A DNA stretch of 64,000 nt from Fragum whitleyi. Its lineage: Eukaryota; Mollusca; Bivalvia; Cardiida; Cardiidae. The stretch spans positions 3,409,001 to 3,473,000 of the forward strand of contig OX411556.1 of assembly GCA_948146395.1 (NCBI GenBank). The letters are read 5' to 3'. Shown in pieces: positions 1 through 12,700 of this stretch (position 1 is the first letter of the stretch; each line of letters begins with the position of its first letter). Made by a program: the position numbers and the translations under genes. The notes below the pieces were generated by a model. The model was not told the DNA's origin. It did not search any database and was given only the letters and a program-made list of their open reading frames with translations.

Positions 1-146
1 CTTACATCTGTTTCATCCAAAACAGATGCAGGTAAAGGGTGGGATGGGCCCCCATCTGATAGTTCAAAGACACCCAGATCAGCTGTGCATCTCTCCAGAG
101 CATCTCTTCTTGCTTTACTTCTTCTCCAGCTCTTCTTGCGAGGCAT
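1..146 (-). CDS. N-terminal part of Rep-helicase gene of the outer giant element
   Basis: This is the first 48 codons of the same gene found complete at 6698-13399. It starts with MPRKKSW (start codon 146-144) and runs off the left edge of the window. It matches 13254-13399 base for base as far as I can read. It belongs to the outer copy of the 18.3 kb rolling-circle element. The coding strand is opposite to the element's terminal orientation. Nothing downstream of codon 48 is visible, so whether this copy is intact cannot be judged. Confidence 0.8.
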   Translation of the reverse strand, partial: MPRKKSWRRSKARRDALERCTADLGVFELSDGGPSHPLPASVLDETDV

Positions 147-170
147 ATTCAAACTGAAAATAGAAAATGA

Positions 171-616
171 CAAGAGGACCAAGATGGTCCTAGATCGCTC
201 ACCTGAGTCTCTTTGACCCCTGAGACATCACATTAATTGGAAAGGCAGATGTCAAAAAGAAGATAATTGCCTTAAATCGATTCCATGGAACGTTTTCAGC
301 GTAGAGCAAGACAGATATGCCTTTTTGCTCTATGATTCTATGTAAAAAGGGATGCACCTGGGTGGACCCCAAATTTGACCCCAGGGTCTTGATATGAACA
401 AACTTGGAAGAGGTCCATAAGATAATGCTACATACTAAATACGAAAGCTGTCAGCTATCTGGTTTCAAAGAAAAAGATTTTTGAAGGTTTTCCTTTTTTC
501 ACCCATTGTGCTCAGATGAGCTGAATGGGATGCGCCCGGGTGGAGCCCAAATATAACCCAAGGATCTTGATATGAACAAACTTGGTAGGGGCCCACTAGA
601 TAATGCTACATACCAA
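171..616 (+). mobile_element. Family A non-autonomous rolling-circle element, left half (outer copy)
   Basis: It begins CAAGAGGACC with the small hairpin GGACC/GGTCC, then CGCTCACCTGAG, as in the complete element at 13424-14661. It breaks off at 616, where the giant inner element begins. The right half resumes at 18907. Only one substitution was noticed against 13424-13869 (near 455 versus 13708). Confidence 0.85.
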
Positions 617-651
617 CAAGAGGCCCAAGAGGGCCTGTATCGCTCCACTGG
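617..651 (+). repeat. Left terminal sequence of the inner giant element
   Basis: CAAGAGGCCCAAGAGGGCCT forms a 6-bp stem with a 4-base loop. It is followed by GTATC and the asymmetric inverted-repeat block GCTCCACTGG. The same 36 bases start the small family B element at 40147, although the bodies differ directly afterwards. Confidence 0.8.
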
Positions 652-944
652 CATATATATATCTATTGGTGAGAAACTCGTCATATTGGGAAGTTTACAA
701 GAAAATTCGTGAAGAAGCCAAGAGATGGTCAGAAAAGCTGATACTAGTGTATGTTAAATCTAAAATGGAAAACCTTATTTCAGAATATAAGTATTGATTC
801 TAAATAGATAAACTTTCTTAATATATCAGGTAGAAAAGTTTTAATGGATATAAATCCTTGAAAAAACACTATAACATAGCATGGTAGAATGACAACAATT
901 TTGTGTAATGTGAATATTATTTCTACCTAAGGATGCCTTACATT
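652..944. other. Unassigned body of the giant element
   Basis: AT-rich sequence with no coding signal that I can support. A 64-codon open frame at 603-797 begins before the element boundary and is judged fortuitous. Confidence 0.5.
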
Positions 945-1085
945 TGTGGTGTCTGTGGTCTAGAGGTAGAGTATCTGCCTCTTGGCCCAAAGGTCATGAG
1001 TTTGATTTCCAAGGAGCGGCTGTCAATCGCGGTTCTTTCATTGGCCAACACATTTGGCGTGGGAACTGGTGAATTTTCACAACAT
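945..1085 (+). repeat. tRNA-derived SINE-like repeat
   Basis: It contains a tRNA-like promoter: box-A-like TGGTCTAGAGGTAGAG near 957, then GGTCATGAGTTTGATTTCC as a degenerate box B near 1000. The tail 'gaactggtgaattttcac' follows. The same 'CTTGGCCCAAAGGTCA' core appears in reverse orientation in the SINE at 50520-50680, so this is an interspersed repeat rather than a functional tRNA gene. Confidence 0.6.
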
Positions 1086-1164
1086 GGCCTTGAGCTTTAA
1101 GCTACAGTATAGTTACAATGCTTTTATTTTGCTGATTCTGGTATATAATATTCAACAAAACACA

Positions 1165-1450
1165 GGTTACCATTAAAAAGTTTAATATGGAAATGTTTCC
1201 AGTATTTCAAAGAGTCATGTACAATAAACAATCCAAATACTATGGTCATTATTACACTGAACTTATAAAACACATAACATGTGGTATTGTTATTAATGTC
1301 AAGCATATGTTACATCAAAAGTTTAATATCAATATATTTTCAGTTTTTTAAAGAGGCATGTACAATATAAAATCCAAATAGGTCATTAATACACTGAACT
1401 TATAAAACACATAACATGTGGCATTTTTATTTGTATGATGCATGTGTTAC
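1165..1450. repeat. Diverged tandem duplication, unit about 145 bp
   Basis: Two direct copies. Both carry 'catgtacaata', 'aatccaaata', 'ggtcatta' and 'acttataaaacacataac', in the same order (first at 1165-1316, second at 1317-1450). The function is unknown. Confidence 0.7.
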
Positions 1451-3104
1451 ATCCAAATTTTCTCATTTTTTGACATGCACAACCACAGTTCATTATATCT
1501 TTTATTGACATTAAGGTAGGTATAATTATTGAGTATATGTTAATAGAATTAAGCAAACTTATGCATTTTCTATACTTAATTATTTATCACTAGGCTGGGG
1601 CTCTGAAATAGCTTGCCAAAGGCTATACCCGCATGCCTTGCAGCTTGGATGGAATCCGATCCCAATACTTGGGACTTCTCCCAAGTATTGAGTTAGGCAT
1701 CCTCGCTACCATGCCAGACAGGACCCCTTTTTCAAAATAGAATATTTGATGTGTCCAATCATCATTCTATCTTGCACAGGCCACCAAACCTTTCTGCTTT
1801 GACTTGACCTGTTTTGAGTGCAATATGCATTAATTACAGTTTAAAAACCCTATAAGTATTCATTTTCATGATAAAAAAGACCCACTCACTGTAAACATAA
1901 ACATGTAATTCTGATTCAATATAGCATAGAATAAAATCTGTTTTTTTCAAGTTTCATTTTTACATAAATATGCATCAATGCATGCACACTGACAAAAGTC
2001 TTGCACATTCTTGTCTTGTATTTAAGGAAGTGGGAATAAAACAATACTATATATACCATAAAACCTCTAATATAAGCCTAGGGTTTATTACAATAATCAA
2101 AATTCTATAAGAAGGGGTGGACTTTATTTAGAGGCTACAGATTTGTTTAGTTGAAAAATGTTAAAAACACTATATACTGGAGGTTTAGTACCAGTACATA
2201 TCAAGACCAAAACTGAAGGTGAAACATAGATAATTGACTTCTCTATACCTGATCTGTAGCTCTTATTTGAGGGTTCAGTGCAAATCTATTGGCACTTACA
2301 ATAGATTTGAACTGATGCCACTTAATCAATGCTGCAATCATGTCAACAAAAGGTGGATGTGTTTGAAGCATTAATTAAGTGGGTATAGTGGGCTGTTTAA
2401 AAGGCTTCAAGATTTCAGAAACTCTTGCAAAAAATGGTTGATCTTGACAATCAAAAAGGAGGATGTGGTTGTAAAAGAGCATGAGGCTCTATCAGAATTT
2501 TCGCAGTGCTTCTATCAAAATATATAAAACAAGTAACACATAATATAAAGAAACAGCCGAATAGTAAACTCTTTACCTTGTAATAGTTTATAAATTTATA
2601 TACTAATGGGGATTTTTCATTTATGGCAAAAAAATCCCTTTTTTCGCAGAAAATATCACTTCATGATGTTTGTCTACACTAGTGACATTCACTTTTATAG
2701 TCTTCTTTTAGTTTACACTAGTATGTGTTTTTGACATTTATTTTAACAAAACTTTTGTCCAGAAGGCTAAATTTCAATCATAGTTTGACATAACAGTACA
2801 ATTCATCTAAAAACACCCCTTCCCCCCCCCCCCAAAAAAACAACACACACACTCATTAAACATTAAAATCACATTTTTAATTTCACAATGCTCATCTGTT
2901 AATCATATGGTACATAATAAAATGTCATCAAATTAACATATTGTCAAGACAAATTTGAACAGGATTTTCTCCTGACTATTTTTTTTTTACCACAAAAAAA
3001 AACACACAACAACAGCAGAATGTGAAACAAATGTTTAAGCAAAATGCAGGGAATTAAATGTGACCCTGTCATGTGAAAAGAAACGACCTGGTAACTCTGT
3101 AAAG
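1451..3104. other. Non-coding body of the giant element
   Basis: No gene recognised. The region holds a direct-plus-inverted motif around 'cccaatacttgggacttctcccaagtattg' (about 1662-1690), a poly-C run at 2820-2833 followed by A and CA repeats, and AT-rich sequence. Nothing resembling a minus-oriented element terminus was found, which matters for placing the ends of the Rep-helicase unit. Confidence 0.5.
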
Positions 3105-3330
3105 TAAGTATCTAAAAAAAAGTTTTGGTCCAGCATAAGTTAACCAGAGGTTGCAATTTAAAAATTCTTTAACAGGAAGGAAGATGGATCCTTCTAGATT
3201 CAGAAAATAAGCAAATTGCAAAAAGATTAGTCAGTCTGTGCAGTCTGACTGGAGTTGACACTTTATTCACTACCCAGATGGTACTTCTCGTGTCACAGCT
3301 ACATATATAATCATCACGGTATCATTATCT
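3105..3330. repeat. Interspersed repeat shared with 58310-58520
   Basis: Shared order of motifs with 58310-58520: 'ccag.ataagt.aaccag', 'aaaaattct', 'tctagattcagaaaata', 'cagtctga', 'acactttat.cactacccagatgg'. About 75-80% similar by eye. The class is unknown (MITE or SINE remnant). Confidence 0.6.
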
Positions 3331-4508
3331 TTTTATAATGGTCCTGCAGAGCTAGAACTGCCATGAAACTGACTAATTACCCCCACCAGCGCCTGGACGA
3401 ATATAAGTGAAACTTGAATGCCCAAGAAACTGAATTTTGTTAAAAACTTTGATTATGACACTTTGCCTCAGTATCTGCAGATTGGTATTCATGAGACCTA
3501 TCACCATGCCAAAAATGAGTAGTTTATCTTGAATAGGCTGGAAGTTATAACCCAATTTTATGTTTGTTGTTGTTGTTGTATTAAGTTTTGCAGACATACA
3601 GACAGACAAACAAAGGTAAAACAATATGCAAATGATCCATTTGATTTTGGGAACAAAGAGAAAAGAATTTTAAACCTTGTTGTGCAGTACTAATTTCATA
3701 AAAAGCATTTCACAAAATATCTTGTATCTTAAGCAATAATTCTTATGTAAATCAAATTCATGAAAAACCATGACTTCTCAAGACTGATAGGTGGTTTTGA
3801 TCATTAGATCTGCCAGTACATATGAGCTAAACAATTAATTCCAATAACTCTTGTCAAACAGTTCAGCAAATTGACAAGTGTTAGGGTAGTTATACCAATT
3901 TTGATTTTCTCTTCAATTAAGATAGAAAAATGAATATGAATTACATTGGTTATGGTAGTACACTCCTCATAAATCATTTTGACAACAGCACAATGTCAAA
4001 AATCTTTGGGAGGCATCACTATAATTTGGTTTGATGAAATGTTCTTTTTTTTGTCATTGTTGTAGATGTACTGAAATGTCTTAATTTCCTATACAATGTT
4101 TAGGTACTAAAAACAGTTCAGCACTGCAATAACATAACCAATGGAAAAATTACTATGTTAATACCTTCAACTAACACTGTAAAGGGAAAAAGAAATCACC
4201 CAAAAAAGTCATGCCGATTTCAAAATTTTTCACTTGGGTTGGACTACCTTTAGCACAGCGATTTTCTTTTTAGTACTTTCTTATTTCCATGGTGGTCACC
4301 CATACCTATATTCACCACCAGCATTGTCTGCCAGAGCAGCAGACAATGCAAAATCAAGGACGGGTGAAATTTCAAAATGATCATTAAGTTGAATTGCTTA
4401 CATATATCTATATACCTTTATCTCTGATTTAACAACCAATTTACAGGTAGTGTGTATCATTCTGATGTAACTTTATTATTCATTTTTTATGGAAACATGT
4501 TGTCAACT
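3331..4508. other. Non-coding sequence downstream of the endonuclease module
   Basis: No gene seen. A GTTGTTGTTGTT microsatellite lies near 3563 and a short inverted pair 'gcattgtctgc/gcagacaatgc' at 4322-4350. It could contain the 3' UTR of the Rep-helicase-endonuclease transcript. Confidence 0.5.
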
Positions 4509-5139
4509 TCACTTGGGCACAGCAGCATAAACCATTGAATGATCAGACCAGACACATTCTATAACATCTGTGAAAGCCAAGGGTATATTACTGTAAATAT
4601 GATCAATTAATGACCCAGAATAATGGGTTGGTTTTTTTACGAGCTGTTTGCATTTGAAGAAATCCTGCATAAAACTCTCAACAACTGTAGTTCTATCTAA
4701 TGTGTTTATGTTGAAATCACCTTGTATAAAAAGGCATTTTCCTTTGAAGGCCTTTAAATTCTCAGTTAGGAATATCTTTAGGTCAGCCATACAGGATTCA
4801 GGTGAGTTATACACTGTAGCAATCACTATTTCTTTATTTTGAACCACAAGCTCTACAACTATCATTTCAATATTCCTTCTCACAACAGAAAAGCTGTGTG
4901 AAATATGTATGGTGTCCCGAACATAAACAAGAATTCCTCTGTGAGGGCGATTATTTCCTATTTGTTTCCCATCAGCTCTAACAATTTGATATCCTGTTCT
5001 TTGCACTAAATCGATAGAATCATTTGCAGTTAACCAAGTTTCCAATAAGCATATACAATCTGCAGCTTTTACATTTGGATCTGAAAATAATTCGTCCTTG
5101 TGACTTCTGAACGACTGCACATTGTTGAAAAGACAGGAA
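4509..5139 (-). pseudogene. Endonuclease module (EEP/APE-type) cut off from the Rep-helicase polyprotein
   Basis: About 209 codons with the hallmarks of an exonuclease-endonuclease-phosphatase fold of the non-LTR/AP-endonuclease type. In order these are LFNNVQS near the start, CLLETWL (catalytic Glu), GILVYVRD, ATVYNSP, QGDFNIN (codons GDFN at 4710-4721), LIDHIYSN and WSDHSMV (SDH near 4540), with TGA at 4511-4509. Known: Helentrons carry such an endonuclease after the helicase. Here the module has no start of its own; its upstream edge is exactly the left end of the nested element at 5140. Taking that element out would restore one continuous frame with the Rep-helicase stop region (SDTH before it, SCLFNN after it). 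It is therefore the severed C-terminus of a protein of about 2,440 residues. The catalytic motifs look intact, so the loss is recent. Confidence 0.85.
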
Positions 5140-6701
5140 CAAGAGGGCCATAGTGGCCCTAAATCGCTCACCTGAATGAACTTTCTAAAATTTTCAAAAG
5201 CAGGTTTAGAAAGAGAATGATGATTAAATGTCACTTAGCTAAATAATGCTGTTGCTTCAATAAACATTGAGAATCCTCTTTTTACGATTTTCAGGTTAAT
5301 TTACAAGTTTTTTCTATGATTTGACCCCCCAACCTAGTTTTTGGTCCCTGTTGACCAAATTTAAAGTCATCCAAAATTGCATCAATTCAATCAATTTTGC
5401 CGAATTTCAAGATGCTCTGGCAAAAAATGTGGCCTCTAGCATATACAAGGTTTTTCTAAGATTTGACCCAGTGATCTAGTATTTGACCCCAGTTGACTCA
5501 ATTTCGAACTCATCCAATATTTCAACAAGACAATCATTCTGACCAAGTTTCAGGTTGATCAGGCAAAAAATATGGCCTCTAGAGTGCATACAAGGTTGTT
5601 CTAAGATTTGACCCCGTGTTCTAGTTATTGACCCAAGTAAACCCATTTTCGAATATGTCCGAGATTTCATCATGACAATCATTCTGACCAAATTTCAGGT
5701 TGATCGGGCCTCTACAAGGTTTTTCTAATATTTGACCCCATGACCTGTCTGTGACCCCAGTTGACCCAATTTCGAACTCGTCTGAGATTTTATTTAGACA
5801 ATTATTCTGATCAAATTTCAGGTTGATTGGGCAAAAAATGTGGCCTCTAGAGAGCATACAAGGTTTTTCTAAGATTTGACCCCAAGACCTAGTTTTTGAC
5901 CCCAGTTGACCCAATTTCGAACTCGACCAAGATTTTTTCAAAACAATCATTCTGACCAAATTTCAGGTTGATCGCCCCAAAAATGTGGCCTCTAGAGTGC
6001 ATACAAGGTTTTTCTAAGATTTGACCCCGTGACCTAGTTTTTGACCCCAGTTGACCCAATTTCAAACTCGTTCGAGATTTTATTTAGACAATTATTCTGA
6101 CCAAATTTCAGGTTGATCAGGCAAAAAAAGTGGCCTCTAGAGTGCATACAAGGTTTTTCTAAGATTTGACCCCGTGACCTAGTTTTTGACCCCAGTTGAC
6201 CCAATTTCAAACTCGTCCAAGATTTTATCAAGACAATCATTCTGACCAAATTTCAGGTTGATTTGGCCAAAAATGTGGCCTCTAGAGTGCATACAAGGTT
6301 TTTCTAAGATTTGACCCCGTGACCTAGTTTTTGACCCCAGTTGACCCAATTTTGAACTCGTCCGAGATTTTATCAAGACAATCATTCTGACCAAATTTCA
6401 GGTTGATTTGGCCAAAAATGTGGCCTCTAGAGTGCATACAAGGTTTTTCTAAGATTTGACCCCGTGACCTAGTTTTTGACCCCAGTTGACCCAATTTCGA
6501 ACTCGTCCGAGATTTTATCAAGACAATCATTCTGACCAAATTTCAGGTTGATCGGGCCAAAAATGTGGCCTCTAGAGTGCATACAAGGCAAATGTTGACG
6601 ACGGACGACGCACGACGCACGACGGACGACTGACGACGGACGACGGACATCCACCTAACCACAATAGCTCACCTTGAGCACTTCGTGCTCAGGTGAGCTA
6701 A
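5140..6701 (+). mobile_element. Family A' non-autonomous Helentron-like element splitting the polyprotein
   Basis: It starts CAAGAGGGCC with hairpin GGGCC-ATAGT-GGCCC and then GCTCACCTGA. It ends with GAGCAC-TTC-GTGCTC (6676-6690), then AGGTGAGCTAA. The body is mostly a 145-bp tandem repeat. A GACGAC/GACGGAC microsatellite at 6596-6648 precedes the terminal hairpin. It contributes the TAG stop at 6700-6698 that now ends the Rep-helicase frame. Confidence 0.9.
5400..6595 (+). repeat. 145-bp tandem array inside the A' element
   Basis: About eight units, each with 'gtgcatacaaggtttttctaa', 'gatttgacccc', 'agttgacccaatttcgaac' and 'ttctgaccaaatttcagg'. The 145-base spacing is exact in the right-hand copies (starts step by 145). 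The left copies are more diverged, and one near 5700 is shortened. The overlapping 71-codon frames here are by-products of the repeat. Confidence 0.9.
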
Positions 6702-9700
6702 AAATGAGTGTCACTGATCATGTAAACAGGAGTGTAACACAATTCTAATTTTCGTGATTCTCTTAAACGAATCATTTCTTCCTTTACTTTACTAGAGACA
6801 GAAATTTTACTCTCATTCAAGTTTACAATGTAAAGTCCTTCTAGGGATCTTGATCTACTTATAGCAACATAATGGGCATGTGGAAATACACGTTTCCCAT
6901 CCATATCTATTACAACCTGACTCAGGGTGTCTCCTTGAGATTTATGGACAGTTTTTGCAGTTGACTGTCTTAAAGGGATCTGTATTCTAACGAAAGTCTT
7001 TCTCAAATATACAAAGTTTCTCTTACAATCAAAAATAGGTGTCCACAACAGATTGATAGCACTATGATACAAATGCTTGTACTTTGAGCGCCATAATGTT
7101 CCAATTTTATCATCATTAAAGGAAACCCATATAATACTTGGTCTTGTAGTAGTTTTTTGTCTGTTTTCAATCTTTTCTACAACACAAGACGACCCATTTA
7201 CTAATCCATCATCTACATCAAGATTAAGACACAGGTCATAAATCATTCCAACACATATTCCTACCATTTGACTAAGACCAGCAGTGTGTGTTGAATCATT
7301 CGGTAATCTTGATACAAGTTGTTGTTTTACAGTCACATTGTCATCTCCTAGTACATGATCAAGGGAAGGAATGTTTACTTTTTCATTATCATTATTTAGA
7401 AAGCTTCTCACATTAAAATTGTTTACTTTATCATTTGTATTGAATAAATGTGTTGTGTTTTGTGGGTATTCCGTACTAGTAACATCAGTCAACCTCTTTT
7501 TCAAAATGTCAATATCATCTTCTGTGTGATTTCCTTCTCGTAACCTGTTGAGAATCTCTGCAAATTGCTTGTCATTTTTTTGCCTCATGATCTCATCCAG
7601 TTCATGCATCTTGACAAAATCCTGCCATAGATTAGTGGCTAAAGGCCCAAAGCTTGATCTCAAATTTTCAAATATCCAACCATCCATCACTGGTTTTAGC
7701 TGGAATAGATCTCCAATGAATATCATATGCAAACCACCAAATGGAACATCACAACCCTTTATTTGTTTTAATCTCTCATTTATCAGTTTTAGCATATTAT
7801 TTCCAACCATGGACACTTCATCTATCATAACAACTGATAAGTCCTTATATTTTGTTCGAAGTGTATTTAAAGTGTCACTACTCAGCGGTGTACAATCATA
7901 ACCCTGGCTAGCTGGAATGCGGAAAGCTGAATGTAAAGTTACACCATTTATATGAAAAGCAGCTTTACCCGTGGGTGCACAGAGCAGAACTCTACAATTC
8001 TCAGGATTATCACCAGGATCAGATGTCAAGTAACGTTGCAAAGCTTCAAATAGTGCACTAACAAGAACAGATTTTCCTACCCCTGCACCACCAGTTAGAA
8101 AAACTTTCAATTTTTGTTCAGTACACTTAATGGTTTGGAAAACGTGTATAAAAAATTCTCTCTGTTTTGTATTGAGTGAGTTTATCAATTGCCTGTATTC
8201 AACATCTGACATTGTTTTCCTACGGACACTTATATCTACAGAAGCAACACTTAAACCAAACTCTCCAGCAATATCAACTTGTCTCTGATTTTCGGGTCTA
8301 TCAGGGTCAAAGAACATGAAACTTTCACTATCTTTAGCACCTATATCTGCATCATCCTGTTCAGACTGCTCTGTACCTGGGGCAACACTATCAAAATCTT
8401 CCTCACTCTGTGCTCGTTCCATTGCATCATCTAGTTCATCAGCATTTTGTTCATACTGTAAAGCCTTGTGCTCTATAGAACTCTTAATAGATCTGTATCT
8501 TGATAGGTAAGACTTATGGCCTTGTTTCAAATCAATACTTTCATCTCGCCATGGACTAAATAGAAGCAACCTTTCTCTACAAAACTGTTCAATGTCAGTC
8601 TTCTTTGTGAATCTTACATATCTTATGACTTTTCTACGTTTCCTTTCACTTATAACAATTCCATTTTTGAGAACAAGTCTACCTCCAGGTATGGAATATT
8701 TTTTATCCTCATTTGAATCACTGCTATTTGTGACTGTGTCTAGTATCTCATCATCATTACAATATATACCAATGTTTTCATTGTCTTCCCCGGCTTCAGC
8801 TTTGTCCACTGATGATTCAGAATAACCTTGTCCTGAATTTTCTGAAGTTGAAATGCTTTCATTGTATTTGATATCAAGCTGAGAAACATAATCTGCTAAA
8901 CACCAATTCTCAAGTGCTCTTGGTCTTTTTGAATATCTTTTAATGATATTATCTGCTTCAATATCAGTAGAGTTTGTTGACAGTTTTTTGAGAGATTCCT
9001 TAGACTTAAGTAGAAATGTTCTGTCTTCAGGTAAAGAAGTATTAATGAAAACAACATCCCTAGAGGCCTTTGTCAATGATTGTTGCAAAAGTAAGTAGCA
9101 AGCTTCCTGGGCACTAACCTCAACACTATTCAAGAATTTATTTCCAATATGTCTAACCTGTTGTCTGAGATCCATGTTTCCTCTTCTAGCTTCTTTACAT
9201 GCTTCATTCATGAGAATGCTCATTCCTCTCTGTGCTTTACTAATATAGGACACTATATATACAGCACAAGCATAGGGATCTAAAACAAATTGTAAGTCAT
9301 GATTTGCACCCCAAGCATTTAGAATAGGTTTCATGTATGCATTAATTCTAACCTCACTTAATCTTCTTTTCAGAAAGACCTTTGGAGCATTCAAAGAGCT
9401 TTGAATTGCTTTCATATAATCACCCTCTATAACTTTGATCTGAGCTAAGAATTCATCGTGTGTAATATTTGTATCTTTCATTTCATCCAATTTCTTTTGA
9501 ATTTCATCAAATAAATTTTTGTAATGCTGTTTGTCTTTACTGTCATTCAAGGGTTCTAATATAGTTGTGTTTTTCATTGGAGGGATTGGAAAGCCAAATC
9601 TACAGATTGATTTCTGTTTCTTTCTACAAGACTTAGAGTGCTTATGGACTTGCAGTTCTACAAGTTGTTGATCAGGATTTTTCTCACAAGATACATACTT

Positions 9701-12700
9701 ATCTATAAATAAGGTTATGTCCTCTAACGAACTTTCGTGATATCTAGGAGCATTTTCAATCCAGAGTAACATGTGGATATGAGGTGAACCTCTCTGCTGA
9801 AATTCAACTCGATAAAAATAATCTATTACTTTCCCTAATGGATCATGGGGACTTTGAAGGACAGTATTGATGAATTCCTGTACTCTGTTGTCAAAGTATC
9901 TTACACAAGTAACTGGATCCTTCTGCACAAGTTTTGTTTTATCAATCCAAGTCAACCCATCTATATCTTTCTCAGACAGTGATTTTCCATCGTTTATTTC
10001 AGAAAGCATATTCAGTAGATCATGCCATCTAGTATCTGCTGATGAAAGGGATGTAAACCAAGTTGGTAGTCCTAGTTGTCTAATCATTGCAAAAACATCT
10101 TTTTTACGTGCTTCAAAATATGGAGGTGAATTTCTTAAACTTCTGAATATATAAAATCCCTCATCTAGTCTCACGACACTTTGGAGATAATTTGAATCAA
10201 GCATTTGTGAGGCAGTAAATGTTTTCCCTTCTTTTTTGCATCTTCTTAAAGCAAGATGAACTTTGTCTGAAATTTGTTTCAGTTGAACTTTCTTTAATTT
10301 GAAGAAGATATTAGGAATATTGGATGCTACTCTGCGATCAATATGTCGAAGTTCTAACTTGCATGTATCACTAAAATGAATTGGAACATATTTGTCATCA
10401 TTTGGAATTCGTCTCTGTCCACAAAAAATAGTTGGAAATGATAAGTATTCAGCATCAGGATCTTGATAAAGACTGAGTGGTGTCTGACCTTCACCTGGAG
10501 CAAAAGTATAAACATTGTCTTTCGTAGGATCCGCAACATCCAGCAAAGTATCACTATTACCAATAACCTTTTCAGTCTCATCAACCTCACTGAATTGATC
10601 AGAGTCATAATTCACATCATCACCACAATCTAATTCTTCATTATTTTCACCATCAATGGCAGTACCAAAAAATTCCTTTACTGTATCACTACAATCTGAA
10701 GTGATTGATTGTATCCATTCATCATCTATTTTAATGCCAGATTCTTTATACAGCACACTATGCTTCACCAGCCAATGAAGAGCACTTAAAACATGCAGAG
10801 GTCTGATGTTTTCTGTGAAATCACATTTATTGTATGAAAGTTTTTTCTTTAGCTTCACAGGTATTGTATAGTGACTATCTAATGTCCTAGGTAAGCTATG
10901 TATGACAGGCTGAATATCCACAGGAACATTAACAACATTTCCTTTTACAGACAATTGACCTCCTCTTGGTAATTCTCTTATCTGCATAAATGGAATTCTC
11001 AAAGACACTAACCTCTCCTCTAGCTGATGTAAATTGAGTTCAATTGGTCGTACAGGGAATTCATTCTTGTTATAAACAGACATTGGTGGAACTTTGTTAA
11101 GTTTAATTTTTTCATAACAAGTTTTACACAGCCATTCGCAGCCATCAACAGAGATGTAGCCAGTAGAAAACCTTTCAGCTGCATCAGAAGTGCATTTTGA
11201 TTTTATTTTTTCAAATGATACAACAGAATGTTTAAACCATGTTTGGTTACAGCATGAACAAACATAAACAGGACCCTTTGAAATATTTTTCTGGAACTTT
11301 TCAACACAATCTCCTATATCAATACCATGTCGTTTTGAACTTTTGTTGCACTTTTCTTTCATCCTATAATCTAAATTAGATCTCAAACATTGGCGTTTAT
11401 CCTTATTTCTTTCGTTTTCTTTATTTGAATAAGATCTTGATGCACGTTTATTTTGTTTTTTAAGCCTTTCTGCGTCTTTGTATAATTTACTAGAGCGGCA
11501 CTTGTGCATAGATTTCATTGTTAATATTCTGTCTTTCTTGTTTCTTTCTTCATTTTTTCTAACTTTTTGCTTGGCGATCTTTGTCATTAGCCTTTCTATG
11601 ACTTGCCTTTCAGGATTTTGTCTTACTTTCTTCATCGAAATGTTAGTCATATTCCGTTCCTTAACTTGTCTTTCTGAATTTTGTCTTGCTTTCTTCTTCG
11701 ATATATTAGTCATGATCCTTTCTTTGACTTGTCTTTCAGGATTTTGTCTTGCTTTCTTCATCGAGATAATAGTCATATTCCGTTCCTTAACTTGTTTTTC
11801 TGAATTTTGCCTTGCTTTCTTCTTTGATAAATTTGTCATGATCCGTTCTTTGACTTGTCTTTCTGGATTTTGTCTTGCTTTCTTCTTTGAAATATTGGTC
11901 ATGTTCCGTTCTATGATTTTTCTTTCTGGATCTTTTCGTACTTTTTTCATTGAAATATTGGTCATACTACGTTCTGTAATTTGTCTTTCTGGATCTTGTC
12001 GTGCTTTTTTCATTGAAATATTTGTCATACTACGTTCCTTTCCTTGTCTCTTTGGATCCTGTCTAATTTTCTTCATAGATTCTTTCGTCATTAAACATTC
12101 TTTCAGCTTTTTTTTACTATCTAAACGCTGTTCTCTTTTATAATTTCTCATATATTCTCTTCTTTTTAGTCTTTTACATTCATGTACAGTTTCATAATCT
12201 AACTTATCAACTTCTTGTTTGCGCTTTTGTCTTACTGATTGGTCCTTAAAGTAACTCTCAATCAAAGATATAGATTGATTCTCAGGTGAACAAACCATAG
12301 ATTCAATATCATTCTCCGTTGAATCAGATTCAGGAAATTTTCTTATAACAAATTTGATCGGCAGCATGTCAAATTGTTCACTTAGATTGATGTTCATACT
12401 CTGATATAGTGCATACATAAACAGAACTAAATCATCCAATGAACTAAAGGAAGCTAATAATGATTTTCCGTCATCAGTTGACAATCCATCAGTACCATGT
12501 GAATGAGAATCAAAAATGCAATATTTACCATCCTTTCTGAAAATTGCAGAACAAACTGAACCAATAATAAATAAAAGATAAGAAGTTGTTTTGAAAGTCT
12601 CATTAAGAGAATAGTGAAGTGATGGTAAGTGGATGTTGGTAGTACTCTGAATAAATACACCAGATACAATATTTCCTTTCACAATAGAAATAGTTCTATC

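Noticed and set aside
5476..6654. Overlapping 61-112-codon minus-strand frames
   Set aside because: They recur every 145 bases inside a tandem repeat whose unit is not a multiple of three; they are by-products of the repeat.
11478..12143. 221-codon plus-strand frame rich in FCLTFF-type repeats
   Set aside because: Shadow of the 66-bp coding repeat of the minus-strand Rep-helicase gene.
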